A program made the position numbers and the translations under genes. A stretch of 64,000 nt of DNA from Marinobacter salexigens (GTDB lineage Bacteria; Pseudomonadota; Gammaproteobacteria; Pseudomonadales; Oleiphilaceae), in NCBI RefSeq assembly GCF_018860765.1, contig NZ_JAHKPV010000001.1, forward strand, positions 919,594 to 983,593, read 5' to 3'. Of this stretch, positions 8,647-17,957 are shown in pieces (the stretch's first letter is position 1; each line of letters begins with the position of its first letter). Under the pieces are notes generated by a model. It saw only the letters and a list, made by a program, of their open reading frames with translations. It searched no databases and was not told the DNA's origin.

Positions 8647-10260
8647 TTACACGCGGAACTGGCTGGCAACAGTCTGAAGACCATTGCTGACGCTCTGGAT
8701 ATCGCGGCTAACGCTATCCAGCTCGTCGGTGCTTTCCATGACTGCCTCGGCGTTCCGGTGCATATCCGTCATGTATGTGGTTACTTCATTAAATGTAGTG
8801 CTTTGTTCGTAAGTTGCGGCAGCAATCTGTTCGTTCAACTCACTGATCTGCTGCACGTTCTGCAGAATTCGGGAAAGTATTTCGCCGGATTCGGTAGTCG
8901 CTTCAACACCTTCATGAGCCTTGCTTACGCTGGATTTCATGGAGGTAACTGCTGAGGAAGAAAGCTTGGAAAGCTCTGAAATGACACCCTGAATTTCTTC
9001 GGTTGCTTTGTGTGTGCGCACGGCGAGCCCCCGTACTTCATCGGCGACCACTGCGAAGCCGCGACCATGCTCACCCGCACGGGCTGCTTCAATGGCAGCA
9101 TTCAAGGCCAACAGGTTGGTTTGCTCTGCGACGGTTTGAATGGTATCGAGTAAGCCGCCGACCCGCGCGGAGAACTCATCAAACTGGTTCACCAAACCTG
9201 CCGTATTCTCAATTTCGTTTACCAGCTCGCGGATGGTTGCGACGTTATTCTGGACCTTCTCCTGCCCCGACTGGGCAAAGCGTGCCGCATCTTGAGTCTG
9301 GTCGGATGCACTGGAGGCAAACCCGGCAACTTCTTCAACACTTTTCACCAGTTCATCGACCGAGTTACGTGTAGATGAGATGGCCTGCGCTTGACTGCTA
9401 ATGCGCTCGAGATTGGCCCGACTAGCGTCAGTTAGGTGTCCGGTGGCTGTATTGAGACCATTCACATCGTCGCTGATGGTGGCAAAGGAATTGTGCAGCT
9501 TGGCAACGAACAGGTTGAATTGGTTAACCAGCTCTCGGAGCTCATCCCGGCCTTCATAATTCAAGCGCTGGGTTAGGTCGCCCTCGCCAGAGGCCATGTT
9601 TTTTAGGGAGTCAATAATTTGAGTAAGACTGGAAGATATCGAACGCCCGATCACCAAGCTGATTGCGATTAGTACAATCACCGTAACGACGAGAATAATG
9701 AGAGCCAAAGTTTGTGCTTGGCTTGAGGCTTCAACGGTTTCAGAAATAGCATCTTGAAACTGGCCGCGATTGGTTTCCAGCATTGTGTTCAGCCCGGCTT
9801 GCAGCTGCTCCAGACGCTCGGCGTTACGCGCTGCATCATCGCCGATGCGGCTAAAATCGGCGGTACCATCAATAATCGTGGTCGCTATGCGGGTGGCATT
9901 GTTGTAATAGCTATCCAGGTCCCGACTTAGCTTCCGGGCAGTGTCAGTCTGGTTGGGGTTCAGCTCTGCGATTTTATTTAGGTTGGTTGTGATGGTGTCG
10001 CGATAAGCTTGGGTTGATTTTAGCTGTTGGTCATCACCCGTGGTCACTGAGCCGCTGATTTGCTGCTCCATCAACTTTAGCTGACCCTCGTTGATTGTGG
10101 TCAGTTCCAGTGTTGGGTAGAGGCGATCTTTTACTTCGCTCAGGCGCTCAGAGTTGGACCGCTCGGTCATAAAGGCAAAACCTTGGCTTATCAGGAAGGC
10201 CAAGATGGCAATGCTGACAAGTAGACCAAGCTTTTGAGAAATTTTAAGTGCTGACAACAT
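8647..10260 (-). CDS. Methyl-accepting chemotaxis protein
   Basis: 537 residues from the ATG at 10260, chosen because AGGAAGAG lies 5 bp upstream; an upstream in-frame start lacks one. TM1 is at about 12-30, a periplasmic helical sensor at 31-185, TM2 at about 190-212, then HAMP and a long signalling coiled coil with the conserved hairpin [20 protein letters not shown]. The ligand domain looks like a four-helix bundle, without a PAS/Cache fold that I can recognise. No C-terminal CheR tether pentapeptide is present (it ends ASQFRV). It is first in the operon with the porin and PstS-like genes, suggesting sensing of the same solute. Confidence 0.93.
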   Translation of the reverse strand: MLSALKISQKLGLLVSIAILAFLISQGFAFMTERSNSERLSEVKDRLYPTLELTTINEGQLKLMEQQISGSVTTGDDQQLKSTQAYRDTITTNLNKIAELNPNQTDTARKLSRDLDSYYNNATRIATTIIDGTADFSRIGDDAARNAERLEQLQAGLNTMLETNRGQFQDAISETVEASSQAQTLALIILVVTVIVLIAISLVIGRSISSSLTQIIDSLKNMASGEGDLTQRLNYEGRDELRELVNQFNLFVAKLHNSFATISDDVNGLNTATGHLTDASRANLERISSQAQAISSTRNSVDELVKSVEEVAGFASSASDQTQDAARFAQSGQEKVQNNVATIRELVNEIENTAGLVNQFDEFSARVGGLLDTIQTVAEQTNLLALNAAIEAARAGEHGRGFAVVADEVRGLAVRTHKATEEIQGVISELSKLSSSAVTSMKSSVSKAHEGVEATTESGEILSRILQNVQQISELNEQIAAATYEQSTTFNEVTTYMTDMHRNAEAVMESTDELDSVSRDIQSVSNGLQTVASQFRV

Positions 10261-10478
10261 AGTCTCTTCCTGAAGGGACAACCCAAATGCGCAGGGCAAG
10301 CTTATAGGTTGCTATTGTTAGACGAAATGCTAATTGTGTTTCGTACTGTTATTTTCTGTTGACGGCCAATGTGAGCGGAACTTGATAGTGAAATGTACGC
10401 ATCAGCGCAGGTTTGGCGCTGAGTTGTTATAATCCGCAGCCTGAATTCTCAATTCACCGGACTACAGCGATCTGCCCC

Positions 10479-12644
10479 ATGGATGTCTCTCACATTATCG
10501 ATTCCCTGAATGATGCCCAGCGTGAGGCAGTCACAGCACAGAACGACCATTTGTTAGTGCTGGCCGGTGCAGGGAGTGGCAAAACTCGGGTGCTGGTGCA
10601 TCGGATTGCGTGGTTGATGCAGGTGGATCGCGTTCCACCGACAGGCATTTTGGCGGTTACCTTCACCAATAAAGCTGCTAAAGAGATGCGTTACCGCATC
10701 GAAGAGATGATGAATATCCCGTCGCGGGGCCTTTGGTTTGGCACCTTCCACGGTATTGCCCACCGTTTGCTACGGGCACATTCGAAGGATGCCGGGCTGC
10801 CAGAGAACTTTCAGGTGCTGGACAGTGACGATCAGCTGCGCATGGTTAAGCGGGTGATGCGTGAAGCGCAGATTGACGAGAGCAAGTTCCCGCCAAAACA
10901 GGCCCAGTGGTTTATCAGCAGTCAGAAAGACGAGGGCCTGCGAGCTGACCATATTCAGGAAAACCCAGCAGATCATTTTACCTCCACCATGTTGAAGGTA
11001 TACCGCCGCTACGAGCAACTTTGCCAACAAAGCGGGCTGGTAGATTTTGGTGAGCTGCTGTTGCGCTCTCACGAGCTTTGGTTGCATCGCCCGGAGCTTT
11101 TGGCGCATTACCAGCAACGTTTTCAGCATATGCTCGTGGATGAGTTTCAGGATACGAACACCATCCAGTACGCATGGCTGCAGGTTCTGGCGGGCAACCG
11201 TGTTCCCTTAACAGTGGTAGGTGATGACGACCAATCCATCTACGGCTGGCGCGGCGCCAAAATCGAGAATATCCAGCAATACCAGCGAGACTTTCCCAAT
11301 GCCCGGTTGGTTCGGCTAGAGCAAAACTACCGCTCCACACAGTTGATTCTGAAAGCTGCTAACTCAGTCATTGCCAATAACCAAGGCCGGTTAGGCAAGG
11401 AGCTCTGGACCGATGGCGTAGAAGGCGAACCCGTCAGCCTGTATGCCGCATTCAATGAACAGGACGAAGCCAATTACATTGCCGATAGCATTTCCAGCTG
11501 GGTAAGTGAGGGCAATTTGCGCAGCGAATCCGCCATCCTGTACCGCTCCAACGCCCAGTCTAGGGTGTTGGAAGAGTCCTTGATGCGCCAAGGTATCCCG
11601 TACCGCGTGTATGGCGGCCTGCGCTTCTATGATCGTCAGGAAATCCGCAACGCTTTGGCGTATTTGCGGCTGGTGCATTATCGCCGAGACGATGCCGCCT
11701 TCGAGCGGGTAGTGAACGTGCCGACCCGGGGCATTGGCGCTAAAAGTCTGGCGGAACTGCGTGAGTACGCTACCAACCAAAGCGTATCGCTATGGGAATC
11801 CGCAGAGCGCCTGTTGGAAGCTGAACAGGTTAAAGGCCGGGCTAAAACTGGCTTACAAAAGTTCATTAGGGTCATTGAAGAGCTGTCCGTTATGGCCGAG
11901 GAAGCATCGCTTCACGGTCTGATGAAACAGACCATTGAAGCCAGCGGTCTTAAGGACTATCACGCCAGCGAGAAAGGAGAAAAGGGTCAGGCCCGAGTTG
12001 AAAACCTAGAAGAACTGGTCAACGCCTTATCGGATTTTGAGGTGGAGGAGGGCGTTGATCCGCTCTCGGAATTCATTGCTCAGGCAGCGCTGGATGCTGG
12101 CGAGTCTCAGGCGGGTGATCACGAAGATAGCGTGCAGTTGATGACCCTGCATTCCGCCAAGGGTTTGGAGTTCCCTCTCGTGTTTCTTGCCGGTGTCGAA
12201 GAGGGGCTATTTCCCCATAGCATGTCTCTGGAAGAGCCGGGGCGTATGGAGGAGGAGCGACGACTGGCCTATGTAGGTATTACTCGTGCCATGAAAAAGT
12301 TGGTGATTACTTACGCCGAGTCTCGCAGGCTATATGGGCAAGAAAAGTTCAATGCACTTTCTCGCTTCGTGCGGGAAATTCCCGGTGATTGCCTTCAGGA
12401 AGTGCGGTTGCGTAACACGGTGACCCGCCCGGCTATGATGGATCGCCCGAACGAAGGTTTGTTCAGTCAGGATTCTGCTCAGCAGTCCGGATTCAGTTTG
12501 GGGCAAAGAGTGCGGCACCCCAAGTTTGGAGAGGGTGTTGTTCTGAATGCCGAAGGCAGTGGCCATCACACGCGGGTGCAGGTGAACTTTGATGAGGGGG
12601 CAAAATGGCTGGTGCTTGCCTATGCGCCCCTTGAAGCCTGCTAG
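10479..12644 (+). CDS. uvrD: DNA helicase II UvrD
   Basis: 721 residues, the family length. The start at 10479 gives MDVSHIIDSLNDAQREAV, nearly the same as E. coli UvrD, although the ribosome binding site is weak. Superfamily I motifs are complete: Walker A AGAGSGKT (29-36), VDEFQDTN, GDDDQSIYGWRGA, EQNYRST, the LMTLHSAKGLEF motif and VGITRAM. The C-terminal tail carries the Tudor-like GQRVRHPKFGEGVV segment that contacts RNA polymerase or DNA. It is a 3'-5' helicase of mismatch and nucleotide-excision repair. I see no LexA box upstream. Confidence 0.96.
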   Translation: MDVSHIIDSLNDAQREAVTAQNDHLLVLAGAGSGKTRVLVHRIAWLMQVDRVPPTGILAVTFTNKAAKEMRYRIEEMMNIPSRGLWFGTFHGIAHRLLRAHSKDAGLPENFQVLDSDDQLRMVKRVMREAQIDESKFPPKQAQWFISSQKDEGLRADHIQENPADHFTSTMLKVYRRYEQLCQQSGLVDFGELLLRSHELWLHRPELLAHYQQRFQHMLVDEFQDTNTIQYAWLQVLAGNRVPLTVVGDDDQSIYGWRGAKIENIQQYQRDFPNARLVRLEQNYRSTQLILKAANSVIANNQGRLGKELWTDGVEGEPVSLYAAFNEQDEANYIADSISSWVSEGNLRSESAILYRSNAQSRVLEESLMRQGIPYRVYGGLRFYDRQEIRNALAYLRLVHYRRDDAAFERVVNVPTRGIGAKSLAELREYATNQSVSLWESAERLLEAEQVKGRAKTGLQKFIRVIEELSVMAEEASLHGLMKQTIEASGLKDYHASEKGEKGQARVENLEELVNALSDFEVEEGVDPLSEFIAQAALDAGESQAGDHEDSVQLMTLHSAKGLEFPLVFLAGVEEGLFPHSMSLEEPGRMEEERRLAYVGITRAMKKLVITYAESRRLYGQEKFNALSRFVREIPGDCLQEVRLRNTVTRPAMMDRPNEGLFSQDSAQQSGFSLGQRVRHPKFGEGVVLNAEGSGHHTRVQVNFDEGAKWLVLAYAPLEAC

Positions 12645-12724
12645 TGATAATAACGGACGTTCCTGTCAACGCCTGTTATTTCGCCATAAATAATCTGCCC
12701 TTTCAGTCAGCCCCAGCTATTAAT

Positions 12725-12744
12725 GCCGGCACCGGAGTGCCGGC
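12725..12744 (+). terminator. GC-rich hairpin downstream of uvrD
   Basis: GCCGGCAC / GTGCCGGC with a CGGA loop, 80 bp past the uvrD stop. It lacks a T-run after it (GTATATC), so it may be a Rho-dependent end or only an mRNA-stabilising structure. Confidence 0.4.
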
Positions 12745-12832
12745 GTATATCATCAGGATGGTGATGTCTTTGGCCTGATTCCTATCTCTTGCTTGCCAGA
12801 AGCGACTTTATTGGTTAAATTGCAACGTATGC

Positions 12833-12856
12833 ATAAATGCGCGTATGTGCATTTAT
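12833..12856 (+). promoter_or_regulatory. Candidate ArsR-type operator over the permease promoter
   Basis: Perfect 8-8-8 inverted repeat: ATAAATGC, spacer GCGTATGT, GCATTTAT. It overlaps a plausible promoter (TTGCAA at 12820, TATGTG at 12844) and lies 29 bp before the permease ATG. The AT-rich imperfect palindrome is the kind of site bound by ArsR/SmtB repressors; one is encoded 1.9 kb downstream. Assignment to that repressor is inference. Confidence 0.5.
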
Positions 12857-12885
12857 AAAGTTGTCTTTCAATATCAGGTGAGTTT

Positions 12886-13908
12886 ATGGAGAAGAACAAT
12901 TGGGCGGTAGCTCTGGAGGAGCTGCTTCACGTAGGTGGTACTCTGGTTCTCATAATTGCTGTAGTTGTGGTCCTGACGGGCATCATTCGGGAATACATTC
13001 CGCAGGAGAAGCTGCAGAAGAAACTGGCAAAGCACGAAAAGCATGGGCCGTTGGTGGGCGCTCTGTTAGGTACTCTTACCCCCTTCTGCAGTGCATCCAT
13101 GGTTCCAGTTGTCATGGGTATGATTGAGATGAAAGCATCGATGGGGATGGTTTTCGGCTTTCTGATCTCTGCACCTCTGTGCAACTTCGTGGTGGTTGGT
13201 CTGATCTTTGCCGTGTTTGGGTGGGAAGTTGCGCTCCTGTACTTTGTTCTGACGCTTGCCGGGGCGGTTCTTGCGGGTTACGTGATTGGTCTGACCCCGC
13301 TAAAAACTGCCTTCCGCAGAATCTCCGAAGTGCCTGTAAGTAGCTGTGGTGGTTCAGCGTTGGCAACTGGCCCGGTTGCGACTTCCTCTTGTCAGAGTGG
13401 AAACAATACGTTGGATGAGTGTTCTGGCCCTGAGGCGCTGCAAGAGTGTATGGCTACGGCTTGCGCGCCTTATCCCAGCGATGCTGTGGTGACTCACAAG
13501 GAACGGTTACGGCTGGCTATGAGGTTCGCCTGGGCACTGTTCAAACGCATTATTCCCTACGTCCTGATTGGTGCCGTCATCAGTGCATTGTCTGCTGGTT
13601 TTTTGCCCGCAGAGCTGGTCGAAGAATATATTGGCGACGACAACTGGTACGCCATTCCTGTGGCAGCGGCTATTGGCGTGCCCTTATATTTGCGAATCGA
13701 GATGGCTATTCCTCTGCTTCAGGTACTGATCGCCAAAGGTATGGGCATGGGCGCAGCCATGGCCCTGCTAATCGGCGGGACGGGTGCCAGCTTGCCCGAA
13801 ATCGCGATTATCTCTTCGGTGCTTAAGCCAAAAGCGGTTGTGGCATTTGTGATTACTGTGATCACTCTGGCCATCGTCGGAGGGGTCATTTTCAGTGTCG
13901 TCTTTTGA
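12886..13908 (+). CDS. ArsP-like permease (DUF318 family) with a Cys-rich cytoplasmic loop
   Basis: 340 residues, about eight membrane segments in two halves. The first half carries TPFCSASMVPV and LISAPLCNFVVVG, the family's core motifs. The second has PLYLRIEMAIPLLQ and GGTGASLPEIAI. Between the halves (about 150-205) is a hydrophilic loop with seven cysteines (SSCGG, SSCQSG, DECSG, QECMATACAP), a likely metal or metalloid site. ArsP exports trivalent organoarsenicals; related permeases export Cu or Zn, so the substrate is open. It overlaps the next gene by 14 bp and begins the cluster behind a palindromic operator. Confidence 0.8.
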   Translation: MEKNNWAVALEELLHVGGTLVLIIAVVVVLTGIIREYIPQEKLQKKLAKHEKHGPLVGALLGTLTPFCSASMVPVVMGMIEMKASMGMVFGFLISAPLCNFVVVGLIFAVFGWEVALLYFVLTLAGAVLAGYVIGLTPLKTAFRRISEVPVSSCGGSALATGPVATSSCQSGNNTLDECSGPEALQECMATACAPYPSDAVVTHKERLRLAMRFAWALFKRIIPYVLIGAVISALSAGFLPAELVEEYIGDDNWYAIPVAAAIGVPLYLRIEMAIPLLQVLIAKGMGMGAAMALLIGGTGASLPEIAIISSVLKPKAVVAFVITVITLAIVGGVIFSVVF

Positions 13909-14656
13909 TACGTGCTCTGGCTTCGAGCATTCACAGGAACGACCGGTGCGCCTTGGCTTGTTGTTGTGTGGTGATGTGCACACGGCCCTGCAACCGATGT
14001 TTGATAATTATGCGGGATGTTTGATTGATCGGCTCCAGTTGCGTAACGCACATATTGAAGTCAGGCTCTGGCATGCGTGGAAAGGCGAGTTGCCAGATAA
14101 GGTAACGGATGCAGATGCGTACCTGGTCGGTGGCAGTCCGGCCAGCGTGTTTGACCGGGAGCGCTGGATTGACCAGCTAGGCTCCTTCATCCGGCAGGCT
14201 CACAGTGCGCGACGGCGGCTGGTGGGGATCTGTTTTGGCCACCAGATGATTCACCATGCTTTAGGCGGGCGTGTTGAGCGGGCTGATGCCGGGTGGGGGT
14301 TGGGGATATATCCCATAAATCTGAGTCGCCAGATACCTGGCCTGTCGAGCAAGAATTCTGTGGCGTTGTATGCAATGCATCAGGATCAGGTTATAACGCC
14401 CGCTGAAGGGTTTGAGCTTTTGGGGGGCAGTGAATTCTGCCCCCATTATATGATGAGCCATGCCGACAGGGTTCTGACCATACAGGGACATCCGGAGTTT
14501 ACCCATAACTTTTTTGCTGAGTTTCTGAAGCTCGCTGAATCCCGATTTGATGAGAAGAGCGTTGCCCGTGCGCGGCTTGGAATGCTGGGTGCTGATGATG
14601 GCGAAGCTGTCTGTCAGATGCTCAATGGTTTCGTACTGGGGCGGTCAGTCCTGTAA
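13895..14656 (+). CDS. Class I glutamine amidotransferase-like protein (GMP synthase amidotransferase type)
   Basis: 253 residues, a single GATase1 domain. The full triad is visible: Cys113 in the nucleophile elbow GICFGHQ, and His199 and Glu201 in GHPEF. No synthetase domain follows, so it is a stand-alone hydrolase such as those acting on gamma-glutamyl amides or peptides. Its ATG lies 14 bp inside the ArsP-like permease gene, implying translational coupling. The arsR gene follows 102 bp later. A link with metalloid handling, for instance on gamma-glutamyl thiols, is only suggested by context. Confidence 0.85.
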   Translation: MSSFDTCSGFEHSQERPVRLGLLLCGDVHTALQPMFDNYAGCLIDRLQLRNAHIEVRLWHAWKGELPDKVTDADAYLVGGSPASVFDRERWIDQLGSFIRQAHSARRRLVGICFGHQMIHHALGGRVERADAGWGLGIYPINLSRQIPGLSSKNSVALYAMHQDQVITPAEGFELLGGSEFCPHYMMSHADRVLTIQGHPEFTHNFFAEFLKLAESRFDEKSVARARLGMLGADDGEAVCQMLNGFVLGRSVL

Positions 14657-14735
14657 AGCCTGGCTTATGGTCAGAGTGGCGCGTTAATGGTGTTCGCCGG
14701 ATTGCTGCGCTGCTACTAATGGCCTAAGATCCGAA

Positions 14736-14751
14736 CCAAACGGAGGTTTGG
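14736..14751 (+). promoter_or_regulatory. Small hairpin enclosing the arsR ribosome binding site
   Basis: CCAAAC, GGAG, GTTTGG: a perfect 6-bp stem with the Shine-Dalgarno core GGAG as its 4-nt loop, 7 bp upstream of the arsR ATG. It could damp translation or simply be an operator-like palindrome. Seen directly; function inferred. Confidence 0.35.
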
Positions 14752-14758
14752 AAACATA

Positions 14759-15160
14759 ATGATGGATGGTCACTATGTCGAAGGCTTGAAAGCTATAGCG
14801 GATCCGAATCGTTTGCGGCTTTTCTGGCTGCTGGTTCAGATTGATGAGCGGATATGCGTAGCCGAAGCGATGGATGTTCTTGGTGAAACCCACTACAACG
14901 TTTCTCGCAATCTGAAAATTCTGCAAAAAGCCGGTCTGGTGACGGCGCAGAAGGAAGGGAAATGGGTTTTCTATACTCTCAACAGAAAGGGGACGCCTTT
15001 TCATGCCAGACTCCTGGCGGCGGTAAAAAGCATCCCTGAGCAAGAATTTGAAAACGAAATTAAAAAATGCCGTCTGCGTCTGGAGATGCGCGAGAGTGGC
15101 CAGTGTGTCCTTGGGCCCGATAGTCAGGAGTGGGCTGCTATTATTCAGGAAAAGGGCTAG
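14759..15160 (+). CDS. arsR: ArsR/SmtB-family transcriptional repressor
   Basis: 133 residues. A winged helix-turn-helix spans about 10-80: ADPNRLRLFWLL, the recognition helix THYNVSRNLKILQKAGL, then the wing GKWVFYTLN. The classic ELCVCDL metal site is absent. Cys33 (in RICVAEAMDV), Cys104 and Cys116 are the candidate As(III)/Sb(III) ligands, an arrangement unlike the E. coli protein and suggestive of a C-terminal site. GGAGG precedes the ATG; a second ATG follows directly (14762). It probably controls the upstream permease promoter and itself. The downstream uppP gene is convergent. Confidence 0.88.
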   Translation: MMDGHYVEGLKAIADPNRLRLFWLLVQIDERICVAEAMDVLGETHYNVSRNLKILQKAGLVTAQKEGKWVFYTLNRKGTPFHARLLAAVKSIPEQEFENEIKKCRLRLEMRESGQCVLGPDSQEWAAIIQEKG

Positions 15161-15217
15161 CTCAACGAAGCTCGGCGCAATTGTTGGCAGGTAATCTATT
15201 GCTCAGGTGAGCAGATT

Positions 15218-16015
15218 TTACATTAGCAGAACGTAAATGGCCCCGGCCAGAAGGATTCGATAGAGCACGTAGGGCCACATGCCAACTTTATTCAGCCACT
15301 TCAGGAAGAAGTGGATGGCGGTAATGGCGATTAAAAATGAAGTGACGCTGCCCACCAGAAAAGCACTCCAATCGACCAAAATCTCCGAGGTTGCCACTTC
15401 CAGAAGTTTGACGGCAGAGGCCAACGCAATAATTGGAATGGCCAGAAGAAACGAAAACCGGGAGGCTGTCTCCCGAGACATGCCCAGAAACAGGCCGGCG
15501 GTTATGGTTACACCGGAGCGGGATGTGCCGGGAACCAGTGCCAGTGCCTGGGCAATTCCTACCAGTAACGCGTCCTTCCAGTTCAGTGTGTCCATAGTAC
15601 GCTGGCGCTTGGGCATCCAGTCTGCAATACCCAGTAACAGGCCGAAAATTAGTGTAGTGGCGAAGATGATCTCCACTGCCCGAAGTTCATTGTCGATGAT
15701 ATCCAGCAGCGCAAGGCCCGCGAGGCCTGCGGGAACCGTGCCGATTACAAGGTATAATGCCAGTGCTCCCTGGCCGACGACACGGCGTTGGCCCATGGAC
15801 ATCAGACCGTCTCGGGCAATACCGAACACGTCTGTGCGGAAGTAGAGCACCACCGCCAGCAGAGTGCCCATGTGCACTGCAAGGTCGAAGGCGACGCCCT
15901 GATCTACCCAGTCAAAGAAAGCTGGAACCAGAATAAGGTGTGCTGAACTGGAGATAGGCAGAAATTCGGTCAATCCCTGTAGAAGGCCAAGGAAAAGAGC
16001 TTGAAGAAAGTCCAT
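15218..16015 (-). CDS. uppP: Undecaprenyl-diphosphatase UppP (BacA family)
   Basis: 265 residues with about eight membrane segments. Family motifs are intact: LGLLQGLTEFLPISSSAHLIL near the N-terminus with the catalytic Glu and Ser cluster, and VPGTSRSGVTITAGLFLG near residue 160. It dephosphorylates undecaprenyl pyrophosphate at the inner membrane to recycle the cell-wall lipid carrier. It is on the same strand as ACR3, 116 bp downstream, so it may be read from the arsenic operon. No functional link with arsenic is known. Confidence 0.95.
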   Translation of the reverse strand: MDFLQALFLGLLQGLTEFLPISSSAHLILVPAFFDWVDQGVAFDLAVHMGTLLAVVLYFRTDVFGIARDGLMSMGQRRVVGQGALALYLVIGTVPAGLAGLALLDIIDNELRAVEIIFATTLIFGLLLGIADWMPKRQRTMDTLNWKDALLVGIAQALALVPGTSRSGVTITAGLFLGMSRETASRFSFLLAIPIIALASAVKLLEVATSEILVDWSAFLVGSVTSFLIAITAIHFFLKWLNKVGMWPYVLYRILLAGAIYVLLM

Positions 16016-16131
16016 TCTAAGGGTTCCGTTAGGGTTTGTTGCGTCACAAGGTTGGGCAGGATGTTAGCAGGGTGGTGGTTGGCTGAACAGGCTTATAACC
16101 CCGGGACATTGCCCCGAGGCTATACAAGGAC

Positions 16132-17202
16132 TCAGGGCTGGAACTTGTTTCTGGTGTTGTTGGCAATGCGCACCAGAATTAGCATCAAGGGAACCTCCAC
16201 TAATACGCCTACTACAGTGGCCAAAGCCGCCCCGGACTGCAGACCGAACAGCGCAATGGCGGAAGCGACGGCCAGTTCAAAGAAATTGCTGGCACCTATC
16301 ATGGCACCGGGGGCGGCGATGCAGTGGCGCACGTTCCATAGCCTCGCCCAGCCGTAGGCCAGGAAGAAGATAAGAAAGGTCTGGATGATCAGCGGCACCG
16401 CAATCAACGCAATATGCAGCGGGTTTTCCAGTATGACTTCGCCCTGAAATGCAAACAACAGCACCAGAGTGATAATCAGCGCTGCCGGGGTTACCGGGCC
16501 GAGACGCTTCAGAAATACTTCGTCATACCAGTGCTGGCCTTTGCGGGCAATCAGGCTCCGGCGGGTCAAGTAGCCAGCTGTGAGCGGAATGACAATATAT
16601 AGTACTACGGACAACACTACGGTATCCCAGGGTACCTGAATATCCGATATGCCCAGCAGGAAAACCACGATTGGGGCGAAGGCAAACAACATAATGATAT
16701 CGTTCAGGGATACCTGTACCAGAGTATAGGCAGCGTCGCCTTTGGTAAGATAGCTCCAGACAAACACCATGGCTGTGCAGGGAGCTGCGCCCAGCAAAAT
16801 GGCACCTGCCAGGTATTCACTCGCCAGGTCTGGTTCGATAAACGGCTCAAATACTACCATCAGGAAGAACCAGGCGATGGCGAACATGGTGAAGGGTTTG
16901 ATCAGCCAGTTCACGATAGTGGTAATGGCCAGTCCTTTCGGTTCTTTCCGTACGCCCACAATGGCGCTGAAATCAATCTGCGCCATCATCGGGAAAATCA
17001 TTGCCCAGATCAGGATGGCGACAGGAATAGACACCTGAGCGTATTCGAATCGGGACAGAGTTTCGGGAACCGCAGGGGCAAACTGACCCAGTGCCACTCC
17101 TACGATAATAGCCAGGGCCACCCAGATCGACAGAAACCGGCCAAACAGGTCCATGCCACCGGGGTCGTTATCACGGTCTACTGCATCGGTGTTGTTGCTC
17201 AT
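16132..17202 (-). CDS. acr3: ACR3-family arsenite efflux permease
   Basis: 356 residues, ten predicted membrane segments. The family-defining Cys142 lies in GAAPCTAMVFVWSYL, and the broken-helix motif GASNFFELAVASAIALFG and Glu-containing VGVLVEVPLM are present, as in characterised Acr3 proteins. It extrudes As(III) across the inner membrane by proton exchange. GAGGAAAACC precedes the ATG. It follows arsH by 8 bp, so the order permease, thioredoxin, arsH, acr3 reads as a single operon transcribed leftwards from about 19.6 kb. Confidence 0.94.
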   Translation of the reverse strand: MSNNTDAVDRDNDPGGMDLFGRFLSIWVALAIIVGVALGQFAPAVPETLSRFEYAQVSIPVAILIWAMIFPMMAQIDFSAIVGVRKEPKGLAITTIVNWLIKPFTMFAIAWFFLMVVFEPFIEPDLASEYLAGAILLGAAPCTAMVFVWSYLTKGDAAYTLVQVSLNDIIMLFAFAPIVVFLLGISDIQVPWDTVVLSVVLYIVIPLTAGYLTRRSLIARKGQHWYDEVFLKRLGPVTPAALIITLVLLFAFQGEVILENPLHIALIAVPLIIQTFLIFFLAYGWARLWNVRHCIAAPGAMIGASNFFELAVASAIALFGLQSGAALATVVGVLVEVPLMLILVRIANNTRNKFQP

Positions 17203-17210
17203 GGTTTTCC

Positions 17211-17927
17211 TCAGATGGACCGCTGGTTTACGCGTTTCGACAACTCTGCCGCGCTTTCCTTTCGCTCGGAATAGCGATCGGTGAGGTAATCACTGCGATC
17301 GCGAACCAACAGAGTAAACTTAATCAGCTCTTCCATCACATCCACAATGCGGTCGTAATAAGGTGAGGGCTTCATGCGGTCATTGTCATCGAACTCCATG
17401 TAGGCCTTGGGCACCGAAGACTGGTTGGGGATGGTCAGCATCCGCATCCACCGGCCCAGCACCCGCAACTGATTCACCACATTGAATGACTGGGAACCGC
17501 CGCATACCTGCATAACGGCCAGAGTCTTGCCCTGAGTGGGGCGAACGGCTCCCATGGATAGCGGAATCCAGTCGATCTGGGTTTTCATGATGCCAGTCAT
17601 CGCCCCGTGGCGCTCAGGGGAGCACCACACCATACCCTCTGCCCATTGCGCCAGATCCCGCAGTTCCTGGACTTTGGGGTGCGACGCATCTTCCGCATCG
17701 GCCAGCGGCAGGCCGCGCGGATTAAAGATGCGGGTTTCCGCGCCCATGGCCTCCAGTAAACGAGCCGCCTCTTCAACGGCCAGACGGCTGAATGAGCGCT
17801 CACGTAGCGAGCCATACAGCAGCAGAATACGCGGTGCGTGATTTGCTGGCTCCGTTGCGAATACCTGTTCTGTGGTCGGTGGCTGGAACAGGTCTGCGTT
17901 GATATTCGGTGTGTCGGTCGGCTTCAT
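17211..17927 (-). CDS. arsH: ArsH organoarsenical oxidase, NADPH-dependent FMN reductase
   Basis: 238 residues. Flavodoxin-like fold with the FMN-phosphate loop [13 protein letters not shown] at about 34-46, followed by [20 protein letters not shown], which is diagnostic of ArsH, and [15 protein letters not shown]. ArsH oxidises trivalent methyl- and aryl-arsenicals to the less toxic pentavalent form using NADPH and FMN. It lies 30 bp after the thioredoxin-like gene and 8 bp before acr3. Confidence 0.95.
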   Translation of the reverse strand: MKPTDTPNINADLFQPPTTEQVFATEPANHAPRILLLYGSLRERSFSRLAVEEAARLLEAMGAETRIFNPRGLPLADAEDASHPKVQELRDLAQWAEGMVWCSPERHGAMTGIMKTQIDWIPLSMGAVRPTQGKTLAVMQVCGGSQSFNVVNQLRVLGRWMRMLTIPNQSSVPKAYMEFDDNDRMKPSPYYDRIVDVMEELIKFTLLVRDRSDYLTDRYSERKESAAELSKRVNQRSI

Positions 17928-17957
17928 AGTGCGATTCGGAATCCCTGATAAATGTGT

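Noticed and set aside
10330..10478. LexA/SOS box upstream of uvrD
   Set aside because: CTGTTATTTTCTGTTG resembles one half only; the required ACAG half is absent at the correct spacing.
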